Shown here piece by piece: positions 9,851 to 17,993 of a stretch of DNA of 64,000 nucleotides; the first letter of the stretch is position 1, and the number at the start of each line of letters is the position of its first letter. Location: assembly GCA_902760645.1 (NCBI GenBank), contig CACWHC010000007.1, positions 26,434-90,433 of the forward strand, read 5' to 3'. Source of the DNA: an uncultured bacterium (GTDB lineage Bacteria > Cyanobacteriota > Vampirovibrionia > Gastranaerophilales > Gastranaerophilaceae). Position numbers and translations under genes: made by a program. Below the pieces are notes generated by a model, which saw only the letters and a list, made by a program, of their open reading frames with translations, was not told the DNA's origin and ran no database searches.

Positions 9851-10750
9851 ATGAAAATCTTTTCCGATTTAAATGAGAATAAAAATTTGTCACTGGCCTT
9901 AGGATATTTCGACGGAGTACACTCAGGACACCGCTCGGTAATAAGTCAAGCTGTTAAGGCTGCACGACAAAATAACACAAAATCAGCAGTAATAACTTTC
10001 AAAGATCACCCTTGCTGCTATTTTTGGGGTGTTTGTCCAAAATACATTTTAACCCGTGAAGAAAGAAGAAGAAAAATAGAAGAACTTGGAATTGATTATT
10101 TATATGAACTTGACTTTGAAAAGATTTCGAAATTAACCGGAGAAGAATACATAAAAGAAGTACTTGTTAAATATTTCACTCCGATTGCAATTACGACAGG
10201 ATTTAACCACAATTTCGGATTGGATAAAACAGGAAATACAACCCTGCTTAAAGTTATGGCTGACAGATACAATTACAACTATTTTATGCAGAAAGCCGAG
10301 ATATTTGAAGGTGAAACTATCAGCAGTACCAACATAAGAGCATTACTTTCACAGGGAAATATTCAGAAAGCCAATGGTATGCTTGGTTATAAATTTCCTA
10401 TCACAGGAATTGTAGTTGAGGGACAGAAATTGGGCAGAACAATAGGATTCAGAACGGCAAATATCATTTATCCGTCTGAATTAATTGACTTGCCGTACGG
10501 AGTTTATTCCGTTGATGTCTTTGTTCATGACAAAAAATACAAAGGAATGACAAATTTCGGGATAAGACCTACAGTATCGGATACGCACATTGCTACTCTG
10601 GAAACGCATATACTTGACTTTGATGAAGATATATACGGTGAAACAATCCGCATAGAATTCATCGCAAAAATCAGAGATGAACAAAAATTTAAATCACTTG
10701 ATGAATTAAAAGCACAAATTAAAAAAGATTTAGCATTGGCTACATATTAA
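9851..10750 (+). CDS. ribF: Bifunctional riboflavin kinase/FAD synthetase
   Basis: Phosphorylates riboflavin to FMN and adenylates FMN to FAD. The N-terminal nucleotidyltransferase domain shows GYFDGVHSGH and SSTNIRALLSQG; the C-terminal flavokinase domain (from about 175) shows GRTIGFRTANI, YGVYSVDV and NFGIRPT. The usual Pro of GFPTANI is replaced by Arg. A TTG six codons upstream is open in frame, but it overlaps the TATAAT box and no RBS supports it, so ATG at 9851 was chosen (299 aa). The position of the -10 box suggests a leaderless mRNA. Confidence 0.95.
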   Translation: MKIFSDLNENKNLSLALGYFDGVHSGHRSVISQAVKAARQNNTKSAVITFKDHPCCYFWGVCPKYILTREERRRKIEELGIDYLYELDFEKISKLTGEEYIKEVLVKYFTPIAITTGFNHNFGLDKTGNTTLLKVMADRYNYNYFMQKAEIFEGETISSTNIRALLSQGNIQKANGMLGYKFPITGIVVEGQKLGRTIGFRTANIIYPSELIDLPYGVYSVDVFVHDKKYKGMTNFGIRPTVSDTHIATLETHILDFDEDIYGETIRIEFIAKIRDEQKFKSLDELKAQIKKDLALATY

Positions 10751-10764
10751 ATTCATTCGGAACA

Positions 10765-10798
10765 ATAAAAATACGGGTTGAATAAAAACATTCAACCC
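10765..10798 (-). terminator. Terminator after the first prepilin gene
   Basis: GGGTTGAAT (10775-10783) pairs with ATTCAACCC (10790-10798). On the minus strand the stem is followed by a T-rich run. It sits between the convergent ribF and prepilin genes and may stop both. Confidence 0.65.
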
Positions 10799-10818
10799 AT
10801 CCTACAGCTTACTACAAA

Positions 10819-11847
10819 CTAGTCTTTGCAGGAGCTTTTGCCTGTCCAGGAAAGCTTATCTCTGCAATGTAAATAGTCCATATTTCCCTTGTATATAACC
10901 CAAGCGGTACATCCCCTTCCACTTTGTGCATTACAATTATTGTCAAAAGGTTTAAAGTTTACAAAGTCGGGTAATCCTTCAGGTATAACTCTATTTTTCA
11001 TACCTTGGAAATAAAATCTATTTTTCCCCATTACGACATTTCTGCCTTGCAATCTACATTCTATATCAATTTTACTTGCACTATAATATCCTATACCTAC
11101 ATAAGTTCCATCACTGAGGAAAAAATAGTACTTTGCATTATTTTCGTTTGATGGGACTGGTTCTGTGAAAGACGTCTCAGTGAATAAGTTTGAAATTTCT
11201 CTGTTGTCACAAATTTCTCCGGCTACGCATTCTCGTCCGATTTTTAAATATGGTTTTAATCTCTCAGCTATCAATAATTGGGCACTAGGATCCAGTATTT
11301 TTTCTCCGGTTTCTGGGTCTGTTTGTCCCGTATTTGTACTTGACATTCCCCACTCATCTATTGAACCGTATTCGTTTTCCATCATCAGCCAAGCTTGTGA
11401 CAAGGTTGAATAAACTTTTTTTAATTGAGATACAGTTTGTTTTTCTTTGTAATTAGTTATTAATGCAGGTAATGTCATAGCTGCAACAACACCGATTATA
11501 CCAAGGGTTATTAAGACTTCTGCCAACGTGAATGCAGCTCTTTTCCCCATGTCATTGCGAGGGAGCAAGTAGCCTTGCGACCGTGGCAATCCAGCCGTTT
11601 TTTCGGCTGTTTTTAAAGTTGCATTATTTGAAACTTGTTCAAACTTTTTAGATACAGAATTAACTGTTTTATCATCAAAATTTTCAACATTGCTTAATAA
11701 GCTGGATTGCTGTCTTGGATTTCTTCCACGCTCCGAGAGTTTCGCTATCTGCACTTTGTGCGAATCGCTCAATCTCGTCGCTATCCGGCACAAGTGCCGT
11801 ACAGAAATTCGCTTCGTCGCCGAGCTTTCGGCTCCTCGCAATGACAT
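10819..11847 (-). CDS. Type IV prepilin-like protein with repeat-derived N-terminal extension, phase-variable candidate
   Basis: The core begins at ATG 11550 (MGKRAAFTLAEVLITLG) and has the class of N-terminus cut by prepilin peptidase before Phe: Phe at +1, Glu at +5, then a hydrophobic helix to about residue 30. Ala rather than Gly precedes the cut. A globular Cys-containing domain follows (10819-11480). Upstream, the frame stays open through a 296-bp repeat element (11551-11846) to ATG 11847 (GAGGA site 5 nt before) and further to a poly-G(11) tract at 11907-11917. A strong promoter, a GGAGG site and an ATG at 11936 precede the tract, but with 11 G the leader stops at once; 9 or 12 G would join it to this ORF. 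The start actually used is therefore uncertain: 11936 by slippage, 11847 by reinitiation, or 11550. Confidence 0.85.
   Translation of the reverse strand: MSLRGAESSATKRISVRHLCRIATRLSDSHKVQIAKLSERGRNPRQQSSLLSNVENFDDKTVNSVSKKFEQVSNNATLKTAEKTAGLPRSQGYLLPRNDMGKRAAFTLAEVLITLGIIGVVAAMTLPALITNYKEKQTVSQLKKVYSTLSQAWLMMENEYGSIDEWGMSSTNTGQTDPETGEKILDPSAQLLIAERLKPYLKIGRECVAGEICDNREISNLFTETSFTEPVPSNENNAKYYFFLSDGTYVGIGYYSASKIDIECRLQGRNVVMGKNRFYFQGMKNRVIPEGLPDFVNFKPFDNNCNAQSGRGCTAWVIYKGNMDYLHCRDKLSWTGKSSCKD
11551..11846. repeat. Palindrome-ended repeat element inside the prepilin 5' region
   Basis: The ends are inverted copies of CATGTCATTGCGAGG (plus-strand left end about 11548-11562, right end about 11835-11849). 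Inside are hairpins such as CAGCCG/CGGCTG near 11592-11609 and CGGCAC/GTGCCG near 11778-11791. Base composition is more GC-rich than the neighbours. TCATTGCGAGG-type sequences are known as dispersed REP-like repeats in several bacterial groups. It lies in frame between the leader and the prepilin core. Confidence 0.75.
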
Positions 11848-11903
11848 GTTATCCTCAGGATGGCATACTGTAAAACCTTGTAGACCCTTACTGCGAGAGG
11901 TTC

Positions 11904-11936
11904 TTACCCCCCCCCCCTAGGTGTAAATTCGCTCAT
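11904..11936 (-). CDS. Leader mini-ORF with poly-G(11) tract
   Basis: ATG at 11936 has GGAGG 8 nt upstream (11945-11949). It encodes MSEFTPRGGG and stops at TAA directly after an 11-G run at 11907-11917. Frame counting shows that n = 9 or 12 G would read through the downstream repeat into the prepilin, while n = 10 or 11 stops early. A mini-ORF with the same layout precedes the second prepilin, so this is unlikely to be chance. Confidence 0.6.
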   Translation of the reverse strand: MSEFTPRGGG

Positions 11937-11971
11937 AGCAATATCCTCCGCTGTTTTGTATCCACACTATT

Positions 11972-12000
11972 ATTATAACATATTTTTTGAACTTACACAA
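11972..12000 (-). promoter_or_regulatory. Promoter of first prepilin locus
   Basis: TTGTGT (11995-12000), 17-nt spacer, TATAAT (11972-11977) on the minus strand, with GGAGG and the leader ATG about 30-40 nt downstream. Confidence 0.75.
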
Positions 12001-12013
12001 CTCATGGCTTATT

Positions 12014-12559
12014 TCATTTTATCAGACTTTGTACTTCTTTGAATTTAGGATGTTTTGATGTTTTTAACCATTCAAAAAGTAATATTTCAAGACAGGATAT
12101 TGTTGCTCCGTTTGCCTGCATAGCTTCTATCCCCTGCTTAAATTCGTATTTGTTTCTGCTTGCACAGGCATCTTTAACAACAATAACATCAAACCCCGCA
12201 TCAATTAAATCAGCAGCCGTCTGATGTACACAAATATGAGTTTCTATACCGCAAATGATAATCTGCTTTTTTCCGTAAGATTTTAATTTTTCCAAAAAAC
12301 CATCTTCTTTCACGAGAGAAAAACAGCTTTTTTCAAAAAATAATGTATTATCCGGTAAATTTTTACCAACAGCAGACACCGTATGCCCCAGTCCTTTCGG
12401 GTACTGTTCACTCACAATTACAGGAATATTTAAAATCCTTGCGGCATTTACAAGCTTTGCCGCTTTTTGAACAACCGTATCCTTTTCTAGTGCAGCAGCA
12501 AGTTTTTCTTGTATATCTATAATTAAAAGCAAACTATTGCTTTCATCGGCAATTGTCAT
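12014..12559 (-). CDS. Isochorismatase-family cysteine hydrolase
   Basis: Small cytosolic hydrolase of the isochorismatase/nicotinamidase fold. The catalytic Asp lies in LLIIDIQEKL, a Lys is at the expected position in FFEKSCFS, and the nucleophile Cys is in CGIETHICVHQTA with the usual cis-peptide neighbourhood. The 181-residue length resembles YcaC-like members rather than nicotinamidases. The substrate cannot be predicted. It starts 15 nt after the stop of the preceding gene and is the last member of the transketolase-ftsEX operon. Confidence 0.88.
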   Translation of the reverse strand: MTIADESNSLLLIIDIQEKLAAALEKDTVVQKAAKLVNAARILNIPVIVSEQYPKGLGHTVSAVGKNLPDNTLFFEKSCFSLVKEDGFLEKLKSYGKKQIIICGIETHICVHQTAADLIDAGFDVIVVKDACASRNKYEFKQGIEAMQANGATISCLEILLFEWLKTSKHPKFKEVQSLIK

Positions 12560-12574
12560 CTTTATAAACCTTTC

Positions 12575-13819
12575 CTAACCTGCATAAATATGTCTGTATA
12601 TGCCAATAAATTCGTTGATGAAACCTTCTAAAATCTCATCAATTTTATCCTCATTGACCAAATTCAAAGGCACAACAATTTCTCTGTTCTCGGGAGAATC
12701 AAATCCTGAATGGGTAATATACACAACCAATTTTGAATATCCCGGATACATCATAGTCAAACGGCTTTCGTGCTGTGCAAGAATTATTCTGAATACACTT
12801 TGCTCCTCATCGGTAAACTGCTCAATTTTAGCATCCCCGATTTTTTCCTCATAAGTTTTTTGTAACCTGTAAAATACAGGTGCAATAACATTTTCTATCT
12901 TATTGGAAAACGCTTTTTTAAAAAATTTATATGTTTTTTCTTCCTTATTCGGAGTTTCAAGCCAGTCATCCTGCACCTGTTCTTCGGACGAATAAACAAC
13001 ATATTCAATATTTTTCAATAACGCATTATTCAAAGAGCTTGCAGCTTTTTTCTTAATTTCTTCAAACTTTTTATTCTCAGCCATTGCTATACCGGCTTTT
13101 AAAGACATGCCCTCAGGCAGTTCGGACTTAATTTTTTGCAACACCTCAACAGCACCGTCAACATTAGCCTGAAGCAATAGACCATACTTTGATATTGAAT
13201 ACATTGAAACAAAATCACCGCTGCGGATGGATTTCTTAATTGCTCTGATAAGTTTTTCCCCTGAAAACTCTTTCTTCCCGTCCTCATCAGGTGAAATAAT
13301 CATATAAGAATAATCATTTGAACCTGAATTTATAAGCTGTGCATTAAATACTTCGTTTTCATATTTCTGATTATAAAAACCTGTTCTTGAATCAATAATT
13401 CCATATATATCAAGACTTAATTCCAAACTTCTGATTTTAGAATTTAAGTCAGATTTTTTGATACTGTTAATAACCCTGATTAATATTTCTGATGGCTCGG
13501 CAGATGAAATCAAGTAATCATCAATACCCTCATCATAAGCAGAAAGAATAAAACTTCTTTCATAATTATTTACCAAAAGTATTATATTGGAATTTACAAA
13601 TATTCTCTTTTCTTTCAGATATTTGATAATACCGAAAGTTTTTTCCCGATTTTCGTGCTCATGAAGAACAATAATATCAGGTCTTAATTCATACAAAACA
13701 TCCGGCGCATTATCATAATTAACCGCAACAAGTTTATCCGTATTCCTCAAAAGTACGAGATTATCCTGAAATTTTTGTTTTATTTCATCCTGATTTGTAA
13801 TTAAGATAACAGTATTCAT
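12575..13819 (-). CDS. Receiver-like protein with degenerate GGDEF domain
   Basis: Residues about 1-120 (from ATG 13819, MNTVILITNQDEIK) resemble a response-regulator receiver: alternating hydrophobic strands, PDIIVLHEHEN and an AYDEGIDDYLISSAE stretch. SRTGFYNQKYE at about 145 matches the opening of GGDEF domains, but the GGDEF signature site reads SISKYGLLL, so cyclase activity is unlikely. A C-terminal domain (about 280-414) is unrecognised. An ORF-extending start at 13873 overlaps ftsX; 13819 lies 4 nt after the ftsX stop and was preferred. The position after ftsEX suggests a regulatory role in division or envelope growth, which is inference. Confidence 0.75.
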   Translation of the reverse strand: MNTVILITNQDEIKQKFQDNLVLLRNTDKLVAVNYDNAPDVLYELRPDIIVLHEHENREKTFGIIKYLKEKRIFVNSNIILLVNNYERSFILSAYDEGIDDYLISSAEPSEILIRVINSIKKSDLNSKIRSLELSLDIYGIIDSRTGFYNQKYENEVFNAQLINSGSNDYSYMIISPDEDGKKEFSGEKLIRAIKKSIRSGDFVSMYSISKYGLLLQANVDGAVEVLQKIKSELPEGMSLKAGIAMAENKKFEEIKKKAASSLNNALLKNIEYVVYSSEEQVQDDWLETPNKEEKTYKFFKKAFSNKIENVIAPVFYRLQKTYEEKIGDAKIEQFTDEEQSVFRIILAQHESRLTMMYPGYSKLVVYITHSGFDSPENREIVVPLNLVNEDKIDEILEGFINEFIGIYRHIYAG

Positions 13820-13823
13820 ATTC

Positions 13824-14726
13824 TTACACTTGCAAATGCTTTTTGATACACAATATACTTCCGCCTGAGCCAAACGCTATGCCCATAACAAACATAGTCA
13901 AAGCAACAATAGTTTGAGCATACAATGGTGACGGAACCATAAAGAACTGATGAGCCTTCATTAACCAGTTCTCAACGAAATGCAGCGGCACAAAGGCTAC
14001 TATAGACCCGACAAACCCGTAGAATGCACCCTGCATCAATAACGGGAACCTGATATACCAGTTACTTACACCCATCAACCTCATTATTTCAATTTCGTCC
14101 TTTCTGGACTGAATAACAAGCTGTATTGTATTATTAATAATTGTCACCGTAAGTATGCCAAGTATTATGACTACCAGCACGGTTATGGAATTTACGACAT
14201 GATTTAACATCTGAATTTTCTTTGCCAAAGCCTGAGCGTAACTCATATCCTCTACAGATTTCAGCGTTTTAATTTTGTTAAAAACAAAATTTATGTTTTC
14301 CGGACGATCAACCTTTACATGCAAAGTATCCGGCAAAGGATTCTCTACATCAGGTAATTTCATTTCACGTCTTAAATCTGCCCAGGACTTATCTTTTGAA
14401 ACTATTTTTACACTCTCAACATGTTCAAACTCAGAAACTTTGTTTTTGGCAAGATTTACATCTTCACCATTTTTGAGATAAACCGAAATTTCCAAAACAT
14501 TTCCCAATTCATGAGCAAATGATGAAATAGTCATTGCAGAACGGAAAAACGCACCAAATATAGTTAAAATTGCCGCAATCGTAGTGATTATGACGAGATT
14601 AACAATACCCGTTCTCTTTATATCGTTACACGTTTCCATTGTTAACCTGTATAAAATACGTAATTCACACAGCCAATCCTTTGGAATATGTTTTTTAACT
14701 TCTTTTTTTATCTTCTGTTTAGTCAT
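13824..14726 (-). CDS. ftsX: Cell division protein FtsX
   Basis: Membrane partner of FtsE that activates wall hydrolases at the septum. The topology is right for FtsX: a cytosolic N-terminus, TM1 near 40-60, an extracytoplasmic domain (about 65-160), then three TM helices (about 172-195, 222-245, 265-290). The start overlaps the ftsE stop by 8 bp. The gene order ftsE-ftsX is the standard one. Confidence 0.94.
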   Translation of the reverse strand: MTKQKIKKEVKKHIPKDWLCELRILYRLTMETCNDIKRTGIVNLVIITTIAAILTIFGAFFRSAMTISSFAHELGNVLEISVYLKNGEDVNLAKNKVSEFEHVESVKIVSKDKSWADLRREMKLPDVENPLPDTLHVKVDRPENINFVFNKIKTLKSVEDMSYAQALAKKIQMLNHVVNSITVLVVIILGILTVTIINNTIQLVIQSRKDEIEIMRLMGVSNWYIRFPLLMQGAFYGFVGSIVAFVPLHFVENWLMKAHQFFMVPSPLYAQTIVALTMFVMGIAFGSGGSILCIKKHLQV

Positions 14727-15396
14727 ATGTACCTGCTTGAATATCTCTTACAACTTCACCTTTGTCGAGCGTGATTACCCTTTTTCTGAAATAATCAACC
14801 ATAGCATTATCGTGCGTAGACACAATAACGGTAATTCCACGCTGATTAATTTGCTCCAAAATCTGCATAATTTCTAACGAATTTTTAGGGTCAAGATTTC
14901 CTGTAGGTTCGTCAGCAATAAGTAACGGCGGTCCGTTTACCATAGCTCTGGCAATACCTACTCTCTGCTGCTCGCCGCCTGACAACTCGGCAGGTGTTGC
15001 ATGAATTTTATGTGCCAAACCGACAATAGTCAACGCACCCATAACCCTTTCATGAATTTTCTTCGTGCTTATACCGAGAGTTCTGATTACATAAGCGACA
15101 TTATCATAAATACTCATATTCTGAAGTAATTTATAATCCTGAAATACAATACCCATACATCTTCTCAAACTCGGAATTTTATCGTTTGAAAGATTTGCAA
15201 TATTAATACCGCCAATAGTTACGGTACCGCTTGTCGGGCATTCTTCATGGTACAAAAGCTTCATTAATGTTGACTTGCCTGCACCTGATGCACCTACTAC
15301 GAAAACAAATTCGCCCGGCATAATGTCCAAGTTAACATTTTTTAAAGCATAATTACCATTTTTGTATTTTTTTGTAACTGACCTGAATTGAATCAT
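14719..15396 (-). CDS. ftsE: Cell division ATP-binding protein FtsE
   Basis: ABC ATPase of the FtsEX complex. Walker A is GASGAGKSTLMK (about 36-47), the signature LSGGEQQR (about 138-145), Walker B LLIADEPTGNLD, and the switch His is in VSTHD. The 225-residue length is typical. A GAGGAAAT ribosome site precedes ATG 15396. It overlaps ftsX and follows the transketolase half by 29 nt. Confidence 0.96.
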   Translation of the reverse strand: MIQFRSVTKKYKNGNYALKNVNLDIMPGEFVFVVGASGAGKSTLMKLLYHEECPTSGTVTIGGINIANLSNDKIPSLRRCMGIVFQDYKLLQNMSIYDNVAYVIRTLGISTKKIHERVMGALTIVGLAHKIHATPAELSGGEQQRVGIARAMVNGPPLLIADEPTGNLDPKNSLEIMQILEQINQRGITVIVSTHDNAMVDYFRKRVITLDKGEVVRDIQAGTYD

Positions 15397-15425
15397 TATA
15401 TAATTTCCTCAATACATATATACAT

Positions 15426-16388
15426 TTATTTTACTAATCTGAATCTGTCTATTTGTTTTTTTATGTTCCGTGCTAATTTATTCGCACTTAAACCGTAATA
15501 ATCGAGCAGTTCATCCCACTTACCGCTCTGACCAAACGTATCATTTATACCAAACCTTACAACAGGCATAGGATAATAACAAGATAACAATTCACAAACC
15601 GCACTGCCCAAACCGCCTATTATAGAATGATTTTCAACGGTTATAACGAACTTAGTCTGCTTTGCCTTTTCAATAATAGTAGTATCATCAAATGGTTTTA
15701 CTACAGGTGCATGTAATATCTGAACAGAATAACCCTCTTTTTCTAATTCATCAGAGGCCATAATCACTTCTGCCAAAGTTTCTCCGTTAGTAATTACGGT
15801 AACATCAGTGCCCTCTTTAATAACTTTTGCCTTGGTAAAATCAAATTCGTAATCATCATCAAATATATCATATACGTTTGTTCTCGGAATTCTGATATAC
15901 ATAGGTCCGTTATTTTCGGCAGCAAATTTAACAACCTGCTCACATTCTCTGCAATCTGCAGGAACAATAACAGCCATATTCGGAATACTCCTCATCAATG
16001 AAATATCCTCCAAAGCCTGATGGCTTGCACCATCCTCTCCAACAGTAATTCCACCGTGAGTACCGACTACCTTAACGTTAAATTCGGGATAACATACTGA
16101 ATTTCTTATCTGGTCATAAGTTCTTCCTGTCGCAAAAATAGCAAAAGAAGCCGCAAACGGGATTTTTCCTGCCGCAGCTAAACCTGCCGCAACATTAATC
16201 ATATCCTGTTCCGCAATACCCATATCAAAAAAACGTTCCGGAAACTCTTTGCCAAACATAGCAGTCTGGGTAGAGCATGCCAAATCCGCATCTAAAACCA
16301 CTATATTAGGATTATTTCTGCCTGCTTCCACTAAAGCTTTACCAAACGCGCTTCTTATAGATTTTCTTTCTTTCATTTCGTATGACAT
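15426..16388 (-). CDS. Transketolase, C-terminal subunit (split type)
   Basis: Holds the pyrimidine-binding and C-terminal domains of a thiamine-diphosphate transketolase; a separate N-terminal subunit should bind the diphosphate. Marks are GIAEQDMINVAAGLAA with the catalytic Glu, GGITVGEDGASHQALED, and the C-terminal NDTFGQSG segment. The 320-residue length matches split-transketolase C-terminal subunits, which resemble 1-deoxyxylulose-5-phosphate synthase in this part. The N-terminal partner usually lies directly upstream; here the next gene upstream is on the other strand and unrelated, so the partner must be elsewhere. It is the first gene of the operon leading to ftsEX. Confidence 0.92.
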   Translation of the reverse strand: MSYEMKERKSIRSAFGKALVEAGRNNPNIVVLDADLACSTQTAMFGKEFPERFFDMGIAEQDMINVAAGLAAAGKIPFAASFAIFATGRTYDQIRNSVCYPEFNVKVVGTHGGITVGEDGASHQALEDISLMRSIPNMAVIVPADCRECEQVVKFAAENNGPMYIRIPRTNVYDIFDDDYEFDFTKAKVIKEGTDVTVITNGETLAEVIMASDELEKEGYSVQILHAPVVKPFDDTTIIEKAKQTKFVITVENHSIIGGLGSAVCELLSCYYPMPVVRFGINDTFGQSGKWDELLDYYGLSANKLARNIKKQIDRFRLVK

Positions 16389-16436
16389 GTTCCCTTAAAC
16401 ACCCTTCTCAAACAAAAAAAATTCTTTAACAGTAAA

Positions 16437-16465
16437 ATTATAACACAAAATATTTTAAATCTCAA
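16437..16465 (-). promoter_or_regulatory. Promoter of the transketolase-ftsEX operon
   Basis: TTGAGA (16460-16465), 17-nt spacer, TATAAT (16437-16442) on the minus strand, about 50 nt upstream of the transketolase start. Confidence 0.75.
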
Positions 16466-16619
16466 AATCAAGTAATACCAAACTTTAAGGGTATCTCAAA
16501 AAAATATTTTGTTAAGAATTGTTAAAACATGGGAACTTTCTAGCAATTAAATTTATTGAGGAGTATTTAACAGGTAGAATAGGAATAGACAAAATTATTT
16601 ATTGAAAGGAAAAAATAAA

Positions 16620-17759
16620 ATGATGCAAATTCCAAATTTACCCAATTACCCTCAGGCACAGCAGCCAAGCTACAATGCCGTAAAAATTGACATTCACAAT
16701 CCTATGGTGAATGTACCAAATCAACAGCCGGCACAAAACCCTGCTCCACAGTATGAAGCACCTACAATGCCGATTTACAGTTATCCGCAGGCACCTGTAC
16801 AACCTTATTACATGCCGCCCCAGGTTATCGTTCCGGAAGCATCTGCACAACCTGCAATCGTTCCTCCGGTAGTAACTCAGACACCTGTACAACCGGAAGA
16901 AGTTAAAGCGGAACCGGTAGCAAAAGAAATTCCTATCAAACCGGAAGCAGTTCCGCCTGCACCTGTAGTTACAGAAGCACCGGAAGTAAAAAAAGTTGAA
17001 AAAGAAGAAGCAAAACCTGCTCCTGAAGTAAAAGCTGAAGCACCTGCCGCTGAAGAAAAACCTGTTGAAGTCGTAGCACCGGCAGAAGTTAAACCACAGG
17101 TAGATTTGAATGAATTTATAGCAAAACTTACAAATGAAGATTATGACGTTCAGGCAGCAGCTATGGAACAAATTGCAGATATGGTAGATAAAGAACCTGA
17201 TAAAGCAACAGAATTGTTAGATACAAAAATTGTTGATGCTTTAACAAATATTATTAATGCTGACACTTCCGCATTAGAAGGACCTTCTGCAGAAGTTCAG
17301 ACACAAAGACAAAACATATCAGCTAATGCTCAATTGAGTAACGAAGAAAAAGCTCAGGCTTTAGAAGCAACAATCACCGCAAAAGAAAAAGCTGAAAGAA
17401 ACAAGAGTTATGCAATGTTTACAGCAGCAATAATGCAAAAATTATATGCCGGTGAAGTTCAAAAACTAACAAACTCAACTGTACCTTTAACAGAATTACC
17501 CGGTGCCGTAACAATTGTTGAACAATTAAAAGGAAACCCTAACCCGATGGTTAGAACTTCCGCAATCGAAGCTCTAAGCTACATTCAAGACCCAAGCTAC
17601 AAAAAAGATCTTGAAACAGTATTCACAATTGCTCAACAAGACCAAGACCCAAATGTCAGAGAAGCAGCTGCAACAGCACTTCAAAAATTAAGTCAGATTG
17701 CCGATGAGGTACCAATGACACCTGTACAAAATCAGGAAGAAGCAAAACAAGCTGCATAA
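16620..17759 (+). CDS. Proline-rich protein with C-terminal HEAT-like repeats
   Basis: The first 170 residues are low-complexity: Pro/Gln/Tyr-rich (PNYPQAQQPSYN, YYMPPQVIVP), then a Pro-Glu-Lys-Val-Ala region (EVKAEAPAAEEKPVEV). From about 170 to 370 come alpha-helical pairs like HEAT repeats, including PNPMVRTSAIEALSYI and QDPNVREAAATALQKL. There is no signal peptide or TM helix. ATG 16620 follows GAAAGGA by 9 nt and was preferred to an upstream TTG at 16602. It is probably a cytosolic adaptor with a flexible arm; the partner is unknown. Confidence 0.85.
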   Translation: MMQIPNLPNYPQAQQPSYNAVKIDIHNPMVNVPNQQPAQNPAPQYEAPTMPIYSYPQAPVQPYYMPPQVIVPEASAQPAIVPPVVTQTPVQPEEVKAEPVAKEIPIKPEAVPPAPVVTEAPEVKKVEKEEAKPAPEVKAEAPAAEEKPVEVVAPAEVKPQVDLNEFIAKLTNEDYDVQAAAMEQIADMVDKEPDKATELLDTKIVDALTNIINADTSALEGPSAEVQTQRQNISANAQLSNEEKAQALEATITAKEKAERNKSYAMFTAAIMQKLYAGEVQKLTNSTVPLTELPGAVTIVEQLKGNPNPMVRTSAIEALSYIQDPSYKKDLETVFTIAQQDQDPNVREAAATALQKLSQIADEVPMTPVQNQEEAKQAA

Positions 17760-17795
17760 CATAACACAAACACTAAATTCCTTTCTTTAAATAAA

Positions 17796-17889
17796 GACAG
17801 GGACGGATGTCAGAGTTCTGACGGAAATAGGACGAACCCGGATATCCTGACCACACAGCAAAAAGCTCCCGAGTAATCGGGAGTTTTTA
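17796..17889 (+). ncRNA. Possible structured small RNA or structured 3' UTR
   Basis: Between the HEAT-like gene and the next gene lies a GC-richer stretch. GTCAG (17809-17813) pairs with CTGAC (17818-17822); CAGGG near 17798 can pair with TCCTG near 17845-17849; an intrinsic terminator closes the unit. No known RNA family was recognised; the GGACGG and GGAAATAGG pieces only vaguely recall the cyanobacterial glnA/glutamine motif. It may be a small RNA or simply the 3' end of the upstream mRNA. Confidence 0.35.
17866..17889 (+). terminator. Rho-independent terminator
   Basis: CTCCCGA (17866-17872) pairs with TCGGGAG (17877-17883) around a GTAA loop, followed by TTTTTATT. Confidence 0.92.
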
Positions 17890-17993
17890 TTGTTAAGAAA
17901 CATAAACATATTTAGAAATTTTTTAAAGTTTTTTTGGAAAAATTCCGTAAAAACATTAAGAAGCACATAAACAAACTCAAAAGGAGTATCCTA

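Noticed and set aside
11690..11920. 76-codon plus frame opposite the prepilin leader
   Set aside because: It is antisense to the repeat element and the poly-C tract; no ribosome site.
17796..17865. Glutamine (glnA) riboswitch or SRP RNA
   Set aside because: Only short pieces agree; the core consensus and pairing do not, and the element lies downstream of a gene.
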